Shown one piece after another: positions 56,746 through 64,000 of a stretch of 64,000 nucleotides of DNA. This DNA comes from Moritella sp. F3 (GTDB lineage: Bacteria; Pseudomonadota; Gammaproteobacteria; Enterobacterales; Moritellaceae), in contig NZ_BLRL01000001.1 of NCBI RefSeq assembly GCF_015082335.1, positions 372,001-436,000 of the forward strand, in the 5' to 3' direction. The number at the start of each line of letters is the position of its first letter. Positions within the stretch are counted from its first letter, which is position 1. The notes under the pieces are model-generated. The model was not told where the DNA came from and did not search any database. It saw only the letters and a program-made list of their open reading frames with translations. Made by a program: the position numbers and the translations under genes.

Positions 56746-56759
56746 AGCCGACGTCGGCT
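56746..56759. promoter_or_regulatory. Palindrome upstream of the gamma-glutamylation operon
   Basis: AGCCGACGTCGGCT is a perfect 14-base palindrome, about 20 bases before the operon's first ATG. G+C-rich in an AT-rich gap, it is a likely repressor operator. No regulator gene adjoins. Confidence 0.5.
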
Positions 56760-56901
56760 AAGCTGATAATGAGTGACAGCACCATTATGAGTATAGGAAG
56801 TGTAAGTGTGTTGTGATGAATAAAATGAGAATAAAATTAAATGTCGCGATGAATAAATAGTACTGAAAGGCTTCTATTGAAAGATGTACTGAAAAAAAGG
56901 C

Positions 56902-56933
56902 AAAAAAAATGGCAAACCCATAAGGCTTACCAT
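56902..56933 (-). terminator. Terminator of the cold-shock gene
   Basis: On the minus strand, ten bases (ATGGTAAGCC) pair with GGTTTGCCAT, allowing two G:U pairs, around a 5-base loop, followed by eight T. This is a classical Rho-independent terminator, 45 bases after the stop codon. Confidence 0.85.
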
Positions 56934-56978
56934 TCTTTATATTTATTCAGCTCTGAATCAGAGCCAAATACATAGCAA

Positions 56979-57185
56979 TTAAAGTGCTACGATGTTTTCT
57001 GCGTTCGGGCCTTTTTGACCTTCGCCTACAGTGAATTCTACTTTCTGGCCTTCAGTAAGGGTACGGAAACCTTCACTTGAGATAGCGCTGAAATGTGCGA
57101 ATACATCTGGGCCATTTTCTTGCTCGATGAAACCAAAACCTTTAGCTTCGTTAAACCACTTAACTGTACCTTGAACTTTAGACAT
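56979..57185 (-). CDS. CspA-family cold-shock protein
   Basis: A 68-residue single cold-shock domain with RNP1 KGFGFIEQ and RNP2 VFAHFSAI; it begins [18 protein letters not shown]. It binds single-stranded nucleic acids as an RNA chaperone. AGGA lies 7 bases before the ATG. A long leader and a strong terminator fit csp genes, whose leaders control cold induction. Confidence 0.95.
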   Translation of the reverse strand: MSKVQGTVKWFNEAKGFGFIEQENGPDVFAHFSAISSEGFRTLTEGQKVEFTVGEGQKGPNAENIVAL

Positions 57186-57587
57186 AATAATATCCTGTAA
57201 TCTTAATGTTGAATTGCCTTAATAGGCTTGGATAGCGTACAAATTTTGGAACTTAAAAACTACAGAGCGAGGTATTATGAATAAAACAACGAAATGGAGA
57301 ATGTAAACAAAAGTTTTCTTGCTGAGGAACACTTTATAGAATCTTTAAAAAAAGTCAAAGCTATTCATGAAATAAAAGCGTCCTGCCTGCCACAAAAACA
57401 TCATTAAAAGTTAAATTGAATATTGTTTTCATATGCTTAACATGAAATTAAACCTACATTTTATTTCCTATTGATTTATTAACCCTGACGAAAAAATACC
57501 CATTAATGCTTAAACCTCAAGCTTGCGTTGCAACAGCACTGAGGTTATTCTGCTTTTATATTATGGATAACAGACTAAAAAACCAAT
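57186..57587. other. 402-base divergent intergenic region (csp / homocysteine methyltransferase)
   Basis: No coding frame. The part next to csp probably holds its long 5' leader. Close to the plus-strand gene, AACCTCA (57513-57519) and TGAGGTT (57540-57546) can pair around 20 bases, possibly a regulatory stem. Nothing else stands out. Confidence 0.5.
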
Positions 57588-58496
57588 ATGACAGTAGTAT
57601 TTACATTACCAATCATCCTTGATGGTGGCATGGGCCGAGAACTACAAAGTGTCGGAGCTCCTTTTCAACAGCCAGAATGGTCAGCTCAAGCGTTAATTGA
57701 AGCGCCTCATTTCATCTCGCAAGTACATACTAGCTTTATACAAGCCGGTGCAGAGGTGATCACCACCAATACTTACGCATTAGTCCCCTTTCATATTGGT
57801 GAAAAGCGTTTTAATGAAGAAGGTGCAAACTTAATTAAGCTTGCAGCTCAGTTAGCACGGCAGAGCGTAACAGGTCACCCTGGATTGTTAGTCGCTGGTT
57901 GCATCCCTCCGGTGCTAGGTTCTTACCGACCCGATTTGTTTACGCTAGAAAAAGCCAAACCTTTGCTTGAGGTATTGATCAACAACCAACAAGCAGATGC
58001 CGACATTTGGTTAGCAGAAACAATATCTTCAATTTCAGAAGCTGCCATGATCAAAGCGCGTACAGCAACCACTGATAAGCCGACCTGGATTGCATTTACG
58101 ATTAAAGATGAAGTAACGGCAGCGCCAGCTCTACGCTCTGGTGAATTCGTTTATGATGCCGTGAGTCAAATAGCAGGGCAGCATGTGTCCGCGATCTTAT
58201 TTAATTGCAGTTGCGCAGAAGTCATGGAAACCGCCCTTACAATCGCTAAGCAAGCATTAGTCGATCGCGGACTAGCAGATAGTGTGCAACTAGGCGTCTA
58301 CGCAAATAACTTCCCTCCAATTGGCGATCTGCACGAAGCGAACAATGCAGTATCCGGCATAAGAGAAGATGTCGAACCACAAAGATATCGTGAATTTGCA
58401 ACTATGTGGCTCAAGGCTGGCGCATCCATCGTCGGTGGGTGTTGTGGCGTTTCGCCTGCACACATTAAAGCATTAGCCGAGCTTAAACACGCATAG
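57588..58496 (+). CDS. Homocysteine S-methyltransferase family protein (MmuM-like)
   Basis: A 302-residue TIM-barrel methyltransferase. LDGGMGRELQ opens the barrel; Zn-binding cysteines lie in LFNCSCAE and the C-terminal GGCCGVSPAHI. Stand-alone domain of this size suggests transfer of methyl from S-methylmethionine or a related donor to homocysteine. The ribosome site is weak. Single-gene unit with an inverted repeat in the leader. Confidence 0.9.
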   Translation: MTVVFTLPIILDGGMGRELQSVGAPFQQPEWSAQALIEAPHFISQVHTSFIQAGAEVITTNTYALVPFHIGEKRFNEEGANLIKLAAQLARQSVTGHPGLLVAGCIPPVLGSYRPDLFTLEKAKPLLEVLINNQQADADIWLAETISSISEAAMIKARTATTDKPTWIAFTIKDEVTAAPALRSGEFVYDAVSQIAGQHVSAILFNCSCAEVMETALTIAKQALVDRGLADSVQLGVYANNFPPIGDLHEANNAVSGIREDVEPQRYREFATMWLKAGASIVGGCCGVSPAHIKALAELKHA

Positions 58497-58510
58497 TCAT
58501 CGCTTAGCTA

Positions 58511-58574
58511 AATGGCCCTTCCTTCTTTGCTAGAGCCATTAATGATTTCTCAATTACTGATAAATGATTTATCA
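58511..58574 (+). terminator. Two stems after the homocysteine methyltransferase gene
   Basis: AATGGC and GCCATT (58511-58540) and, further on, TGATAAA and TTTATCA (58558-58574) can pair. Neither has a long T run, so termination by these is only plausible. Confidence 0.35.
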
Positions 58575-58671
58575 AAAATATTACATTTATTGAATTTATA
58601 ATTTTTACGTGGTCTAACCAAGAATCCTGTGCTTTAGTAATAATCAGTCAATATTGATAAAAAGGCTTCTT

Positions 58672-59367
58672 ATGCATATAACCCCATCGTTACGTACTAT
58701 TTTGGTCGTTGATGATATAGCCGATAACATCCAAACTTTAAACGGCGTTCTTAACCCTGAATATAAGATACAAGCGGCAACAAATGGTCACAAAGCATTA
58801 ATGATTGCACAGCAGCATCCTCAACCAGATATGATTTTGCTTGATGTTATGATGCCTGAGATTGATGGGTTTGAAGTTTGTCGATTATTAAAAATAAACC
58901 CTGCCACTAAGCATATCCCAGTCATTTTTGTCACCGCAAAAAGCGATCCCACGGACGAATCATTAGGGTTTGAGTTAGGTGCTGTTGACTACATAACGAA
59001 GCCTTATCACCCTGACATCGTAAAAACACGCGTAAGATCCCAGTTCTCTTTGTCTGTTCAAAATCATCACCTTGAAGACTTAGCAAAGATGAACAGCGAC
59101 AACATAATTAGCAGTGAGGAGATGATAGCCTTAAATAACATATTTCTGGGTGGCGCTAGCTGTAGGGATACACTTGATATACTCCAAAATTACGCTGACA
59201 ACAATAACGCCGAGATAAACGATGATGTCGCATCTATCATGCAGCGTTTTGCTGCATTGAATACTGTAGATAAAGAACAAGTAACTCACCTTATAGAAAC
59301 GTTAAACATTGGCAATGAAGATGAAAAATACAAAATATCCACCTTTTTCGGTTTAGACGATAACTAA
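58672..59367 (+). CDS. Response regulator with uncharacterised C-terminal helical region
   Basis: A protein of about 231 residues. The receiver domain (about 8-130) has VDDIADN, LLDVMMPEIDG with the phospho-acceptor D58, VTAKSD and the Lys in YITKPYH. The C-terminal 100 residues are helical and match no output domain known to me (not HTH, GGDEF or HD). I start at ATG 58672 (AAGG 6 bases upstream) and not TTG 58654. The next gene is a large hybrid kinase, so this is probably its partner. Confidence 0.9.
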   Translation: MHITPSLRTILVVDDIADNIQTLNGVLNPEYKIQAATNGHKALMIAQQHPQPDMILLDVMMPEIDGFEVCRLLKINPATKHIPVIFVTAKSDPTDESLGFELGAVDYITKPYHPDIVKTRVRSQFSLSVQNHHLEDLAKMNSDNIISSEEMIALNNIFLGGASCRDTLDILQNYADNNNAEINDDVASIMQRFAALNTVDKEQVTHLIETLNIGNEDEKYKISTFFGLDDN

Positions 59368-59522
59368 AAAAAACCGACGTCAAAACACAACATAAGCATC
59401 TAGAATATTTACTCAAAGCCAGTACGTATGAGTTCGAGAGCACTAAACTATCAATTATAAATACATTACCTGTATTTGAGCACGTAGCAAAAAACAATCG
59501 AAATTTATAACACATATGAGAG

Positions 59523-62500
59523 ATGATGAAAGTGCCTAAATTATTAATTGAGTCAAATAATAAGCGCATCATGTTCGGTTTTTTCATTGCGATTTTTCTG
59601 CTTGTTGCTATTGGTTTAGCTAGCATGTTCCATTTTACTAAATTAACTAACGCAATTGATCGATATACACAAGCAGGGCAATTATTGATTGCCCTTGATA
59701 GCGCTCGTATTGCAGAACTGATTTATACCCGAGATGGTTTAGAGCAGGATGCAAAAAAAGCGACTATTAATCTTGAAACTGTACAGTCATTAATTAAGGA
59801 ATTCATCAATAACGCTGACCGGATATATGTTGAAAAATTATTAATTATATCTGACCAATATCGATCTGCTTTTGAACGTTATGTATTACTGACTAGAAAA
59901 ATACGTCAAACATACAAAGATATGAACAATTCAGTCATATTAGCAAATGACAATGCAGAAGCCCTAAGGACATTAAGAAAAAAGGATATCGATGACGAGA
60001 AACTGAAAATGCAGCATTTTAGGTTAGACATTAATGAGAGAACTGAAAATATAGAAAATGCCTATCAGCTAGAGAGCGCTATTGAAGCCGTGATCAGTAT
60101 TAAAAAAGATATCTTACTCTCACATAAACAGCGTGACCTTAAAACTCTTGAGGCATACTTTCATAAAATAACAACACTAACGAAAACCTTAAGAAGATCG
60201 ATTACCGACCCTGAAGGCGTCAATACACTGATGCAGTTAGAGCCACAAATAACAAAGTTGAAAGCCCTCTTCAAACAATTTGAAAATATAAATAATTATG
60301 CAAATCTCACTATCAATACACCACTAGTTGTTGATATAGAGGCACTGGCTTTACGACTTGCAGACCTGACTTTTGATTTACGTACTAGCGAACAAAACCT
60401 TATTGATTCAACCTCTACACTGCGTGATATGTCTCAAAAGGTAATGTTACGCAGGTTAGAGTTTTATGAACAACTCGATGTTTTATTAGATAATATAAAT
60501 GCTGCTAGACAATTTAATCGGGAGTTTTCGTCAATACAAGACCACAGAACTCGATACTTATCGTTAAGTCAAATTCAACAGTTGTTAACTTTAACAAAAA
60601 CTGAAGTTAATGTTATTTCATCTTCATTTATAGATATAGATGACCGCAATGCTTTCAATGAACTATTACCTAACATCGAACTTTACTTCAATGATTTTTT
60701 GGCATTAGCTAATTTAACAGCACAAAGATTCGTACTTAGAAATAAAATGAATGAGTCAGCCGCTATTGCCGACGATATTTTGTCTAATTTTCGTGAATAC
60801 AGATTTGAAGAAATGGCCGAGTCACGTAATTTAGTCCAAACAATGTCTATTCTGTCTATTTTCTTTCTAATTAATATCGTATTGCTGGGTTATGTTATGC
60901 GTCGTTCGCAAATATCGCTTACAAACTTAAGCCAACAATTGGGCATTGCCGCAGAACAAGCAAAAAAGGCAGAGCAAGCAAAATCCGATTTTTTAGCCAA
61001 TATGAGCCATGAAATCAGAACCCCAATGAATGCGATTATCGGCATGAGTTATTTAGCGCTAGAAACAGAGTTAAACCCTAAACAAAAGAATTATATTAGT
61101 AAAGTAAACGGCTCTGCCAATGCGCTACTTAGGATCATTAATGACATCCTAGACTTCTCTAAAATAGAGGCTGGTAAGTTAACCATTGAAAAAATTGAAT
61201 TCAATATTTCAGACGTTTTAGATGAGGTCGCAGACACCATTGGTTTAAAAGCACAAGAACGGGGTTTAGCATTACGCTTTGAGATAGATAGCAGCCTGCC
61301 AATCAATTTTATTGGCGATCCTTTAAGGCTACAACAAATACTAGTCAATCTAGGTGACAACGCGGTTAAATTTACGAAAGCAGGGAAAGTAACATTAAGC
61401 TTCACCTGCAACATGAGCAAGGATAATCATGTCGTACTCGTTTGTAATGTACGCGATACCGGTATTGGTATGACACCAGATCAAGTAAAAGACCTATTTT
61501 CTGCATTTTCTCAAGCTGATACCTCAACCACTCGGAAATATGGTGGCACAGGTTTAGGCTTGGCGATTTGTAAACAATTGACACAATTAATGCAAGGTGA
61601 CATATCGGTAACCAGTGAGCTTGGTGTAGGCAGCTGTTTTTCATTTTACGTGACACTAGAACATTCAAAATCATTACCAAATGTCCTAGATGCACAGCCA
61701 ACAGCCTATTCAGCAGACTCTCTGACGCCAGCATTCCAACAAAACGATATCAAGGTAAGTACAATTGCCGTTGAACAACTGTTGAAAGGGGCTCATTTTT
61801 TATTGGTCGAAGATAACAAAATTAATCAAGAACTTGTCGATGAAATATTAACAAGTAGAGGCATTAACGTAACCATTGCTAACCATGGTCAAGAAGCGAT
61901 TGAATACTTGACTCATCGAACTTTTGATTGTGTGCTAATGGATTGCCACATGCCTATAATGGATGGTTATAAAGCGTCAGAAATAATAAGAAAAAATCCA
62001 CGTTTACAACAGTTACCGATTATAGCAATGACCGCAAATATCATGGAAAAAGATTTGGAGAGAGCAAAAAAATGTGGCATGAATGACGTCATCAGCAAAC
62101 CAATCAATATTGCTAAGATGCTGAACACACTTGCTAAATGGGTCAAGGTAAAGCCATTACACACATTCAACCAATCTGAGTTAACACCTAGCGTACAGCT
62201 TGAAATTGAAAGCATAAGCAGCCTTAACATTGTAGGGCTTGATCATGCTATGGGCTTGTCTTGTGCTAATAATGATATTGCGCTTTATTATAAATTGCTG
62301 ACTCGATTTTCAAAGCAATATGTTCAAAGTTCCCCTCCTTTGACATTATCTGAATTAAATTCAAAAGAACAACAACACTTTATTCACACTTTAAAAGGCC
62401 TTGCAGGAAACTTAGGATTTTCAGATATTTATAAGCTTTGTAATACCATTGAAAAAGGCACTGGCGAAACATCAAAAAATGACCAATTGCAAGTCCTTGA

Positions 62501-62798
62501 GCAAATGTTAGCAAATGTATGTATCGCCCTAGATCACTATTTTCAGCACAATGAGCGCAACTTTACAGATGAAGTAAGCAATCAGGCAGGATGTTCAACT
62601 CACAATACATCAGCGATCAATACAGTGATGATAGACAAGCTCAAAAAAGCGTTAAAACATTCAGATACCATTGCCATCGAACTAGCCGAAAAACATGCAG
62701 CCAGTGAATTCGGGTTATCTATATCCGATCACCAGAGGCTAATAGAGTATGTGAATAATTTTGATTTTGATGCCGCATTGATACTCTTTGATGACTGA
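59523..62798 (+). CDS. Hybrid sensor kinase with receiver and HPt domains
   Basis: A 1091-residue inner-membrane sensor kinase. TM1 is at about 16-37 ([19 protein letters not shown]), followed by a long periplasmic helical region (about 38-430) and TM2 at about 436-458. HisKA shows [19 protein letters not shown] with H near 496; the ATPase has [18 protein letters not shown] and [10 protein letters not shown]. The receiver has [12 protein letters not shown] (D near 805) and the HPt has [14 protein letters not shown] (H near 954). This layout resembles BarA/TorS-type phosphorelays. A response regulator gene precedes it by 155 bases. Confidence 0.93.
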   Translation: MMKVPKLLIESNNKRIMFGFFIAIFLLVAIGLASMFHFTKLTNAIDRYTQAGQLLIALDSARIAELIYTRDGLEQDAKKATINLETVQSLIKEFINNADRIYVEKLLIISDQYRSAFERYVLLTRKIRQTYKDMNNSVILANDNAEALRTLRKKDIDDEKLKMQHFRLDINERTENIENAYQLESAIEAVISIKKDILLSHKQRDLKTLEAYFHKITTLTKTLRRSITDPEGVNTLMQLEPQITKLKALFKQFENINNYANLTINTPLVVDIEALALRLADLTFDLRTSEQNLIDSTSTLRDMSQKVMLRRLEFYEQLDVLLDNINAARQFNREFSSIQDHRTRYLSLSQIQQLLTLTKTEVNVISSSFIDIDDRNAFNELLPNIELYFNDFLALANLTAQRFVLRNKMNESAAIADDILSNFREYRFEEMAESRNLVQTMSILSIFFLINIVLLGYVMRRSQISLTNLSQQLGIAAEQAKKAEQAKSDFLANMSHEIRTPMNAIIGMSYLALETELNPKQKNYISKVNGSANALLRIINDILDFSKIEAGKLTIEKIEFNISDVLDEVADTIGLKAQERGLALRFEIDSSLPINFIGDPLRLQQILVNLGDNAVKFTKAGKVTLSFTCNMSKDNHVVLVCNVRDTGIGMTPDQVKDLFSAFSQADTSTTRKYGGTGLGLAICKQLTQLMQGDISVTSELGVGSCFSFYVTLEHSKSLPNVLDAQPTAYSADSLTPAFQQNDIKVSTIAVEQLLKGAHFLLVEDNKINQELVDEILTSRGINVTIANHGQEAIEYLTHRTFDCVLMDCHMPIMDGYKASEIIRKNPRLQQLPIIAMTANIMEKDLERAKKCGMNDVISKPINIAKMLNTLAKWVKVKPLHTFNQSELTPSVQLEIESISSLNIVGLDHAMGLSCANNDIALYYKLLTRFSKQYVQSSPPLTLSELNSKEQQHFIHTLKGLAGNLGFSDIYKLCNTIEKGTGETSKNDQLQVLEQMLANVCIALDHYFQHNERNFTDEVSNQAGCSTHNTSAINTVMIDKLKKALKHSDTIAIELAEKHAASEFGLSISDHQRLIEYVNNFDFDAALILFDD

Positions 62799-62822
62799 TC
62801 TACCCAAATCGGTAATAGCATA

Positions 62823-63707
62823 TTAATGCGAGCTGCTTTTAGGCGTCATATTAAAATGGCGCTTAAATTCACGACTAAATTGTGAAGAACTTGAATAGCC
62901 CACCAATCTTGCTGCATCATTAACTCGCAAACCTTCAAGTTGGATCAGCTCTTTGGCTTTATTTAACCGCACCTTCTTTAAATACTGTAATGGTGATTCT
63001 AAAGTAACCTTACGAAACGCCAAATGAAATGCAGAGACACTCATGCTAGCCTCTTCAGCAAGATATTGTACCGTCAACGTTTCTGGATAAGACTGGTGCA
63101 TTTTAGTCAGAACTTTCGCTACCCTTGCATACTGTCCGTCGTGATGTGCTAAATCAAACAGCACATGCCCTTCTGACCCGACAAGTGCCCGATAGACGAT
63201 CTCCATGACCAATGACGAACCCAACATTTTACTTTCTAAATCCGAATGTAGTGCCAGCATTAACCGCTTGCAACTCTCTAACATCGGCGTTGCCATTTTG
63301 ACCGAGCTTAATCCACATGTCTCTTGGTTACTACGTGATGTGTAATCAAAAAAATTCGATTCCAATTCATTCACTAAACGATGTAACAAAGTCGGATCTA
63401 CATTTATCGTTAAGCCTAACAAGGGTACACCATTCTCAGGAAAAGCTTCACACTCCAACGGCATCGGCACACCAACCACCAGATAGTCTTCAGGACCATA
63501 ATGCACAGGCTGATTACCTATGTGTATATGCTTACGCCCCTGCCCCATCACAATGATGCCGGACTGGTACACAAAAGGCTGGCGCTGATTGCCTTGGCTA
63601 CTACGATAGAACCACACACCAGGAATAGCGGTTTCCTTAATACCTTCTAGATCGTTAAGATCGTACGCATCCGCATATGTTTGCATTAAATCGCCAAGAG
63701 AATTCAT
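62823..63707 (-). CDS. AraC-family regulator, YqhC-like
   Basis: A protein of about 294 residues. The N-terminal AraC_N domain (about 20-180) has GIIVMGQGRKHIHIGNQPV, and the C-terminal double helix-turn-helix includes LAEEASMSVSAFHLAFRKVT and DAARLVGYSSSSQFSREFKRHF. The start is ATG 63707 with AAGGG 5 bases upstream. It is divergent from a YqhD-like dehydrogenase, the same arrangement as E. coli yqhC-yqhD, where YqhC activates yqhD in response to aldehydes. Confidence 0.9.
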   Translation of the reverse strand: MNSLGDLMQTYADAYDLNDLEGIKETAIPGVWFYRSSQGNQRQPFVYQSGIIVMGQGRKHIHIGNQPVHYGPEDYLVVGVPMPLECEAFPENGVPLLGLTINVDPTLLHRLVNELESNFFDYTSRSNQETCGLSSVKMATPMLESCKRLMLALHSDLESKMLGSSLVMEIVYRALVGSEGHVLFDLAHHDGQYARVAKVLTKMHQSYPETLTVQYLAEEASMSVSAFHLAFRKVTLESPLQYLKKVRLNKAKELIQLEGLRVNDAARLVGYSSSSQFSREFKRHFNMTPKSSSH

Positions 63708-63855
63708 CGTCACCCTTAAACATTAGTCATCACCTGTGTATTAAAATACTCAAAAAAATAGAAATAGGCAACTTAAATGGAGGATAGCGTCTTTTTAAAG
63801 TGTCAACTAAAGAGTAATATGCACTTATTGAATAAATAAAAATAAAGGACATACA

Positions 63856-64000
63856 ATGAAATTCTCTTATGTTAACCCTACTCAAATCCATTTTGGCCAA
63901 GGTCAAATCGCGACTGTCGCTACCTCTATTCCAAAAGATAAAAAAGTATTGGTGATTTACGGTGGTGGTTCTATTAAGAAAAATGGCGTTTATGACCAGG
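63856..64000 (+). CDS. YqhD-like iron-containing alcohol dehydrogenase/aldehyde reductase (3' partial)
   Basis: Only 48 codons are visible before the window ends. The start MKFSYVNPTQIHFGQGQIA and the dinucleotide-loop VIYGGGSIKKNGVYDQ match the N-terminus of YqhD/BudD-type group III alcohol dehydrogenases. AAAGGA precedes the ATG. It is divergent from a YqhC-like regulator, which supports an aldehyde-detoxifying NADPH-dependent reductase. It is unlike the Fe-ADH at 52.7 kb in sequence. Confidence 0.85.
   Translation, partial: MKFSYVNPTQIHFGQGQIATVATSIPKDKKVLVIYGGGSIKKNGVYDQ

Overview
The window looks like chromosomal DNA of a marine gammaproteobacterium with fairly low G+C. The MSHA-type pilin, hybrid kinases, Fur-box heme receptor, CspA-type protein and Shewanella/Pseudomonas-style liu genes point to the Moritella/Psychromonas/Shewanella neighbourhood. 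Moritella is my best guess, but it is an inference from gene content and no marker gene proves it. I saw no rRNA, tRNA, CRISPR array, insertion sequence or prophage.

Layout. 1-3.5 kb: a 5'-truncated membrane HD-GYP protein and an isolated type IV pilin-like gene. 3.8-11.8 kb (minus): leucine dehydrogenase, branched-chain 2-oxoacid dehydrogenase E1alpha, E1beta and E2, and fused isobutyryl-CoA mutase IcmF. A sodium:amino-acid symporter is divergent (12.4 kb). 13.9-16.3 kb (minus): two paralogous DUF1538 membrane proteins, a PII-like protein and a CBS-domain protein. 16.5-19.2 kb (minus): an adenylation-carrier didomain protein and a membrane acyltransferase. 19.5-23 kb: a Fur-box-preceded TonB-dependent receptor and two lipoproteins. 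23.3-25.5 kb: BASS-type and NupC-type transporters. 26.2-35.2 kb (plus): liuA-B-C-D-E and acetoacetyl-CoA synthetase. 35.2-37.4 kb (plus): a BigR-like sulfur operon behind a perfect palindrome. 37.5-43.3 kb: catalase, patatin, glgC and etfBA. 43.5-51.9 kb: LysR, a secreted amidohydrolase, a uracil-DNA glycosylase homologue, an AhpD-like protein overlapping a hybrid kinase, YnfA, and a MerR/EamA/small-protein operon. 51.9-56.7 kb (minus): a gamma-glutamylation-type catabolic operon (glutamine synthetase homologue, aldehyde dehydrogenase, iron alcohol dehydrogenase, amidotransferase). 57-64 kb: cold-shock protein, homocysteine methyltransferase, a response regulator with a large hybrid kinase, and an AraC regulator divergent from a YqhD-like dehydrogenase cut by the window end.

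How it fits together. The leucine route to acetyl-CoA is nearly complete in about 40 kb: LeuDH, BCKDH (no E3 here), isovaleryl-CoA dehydrogenase with ETF as likely electron acceptor, methylcrotonyl-CoA carboxylase, methylglutaconyl-CoA hydratase, HMG-CoA lyase and acetoacetyl-CoA synthetase. IcmF adds a B12-dependent exit for the valine intermediate isobutyryl-CoA. The most promising under-described units are the DUF1538 pair with PII-like and CBS proteins, the Dlt/Alm-like adenylation-carrier plus acyltransferase pair, and the AhpD-hybrid kinase pair. Many starts were moved to an internal ATG with a well-spaced Shine-Dalgarno sequence; each case is stated.
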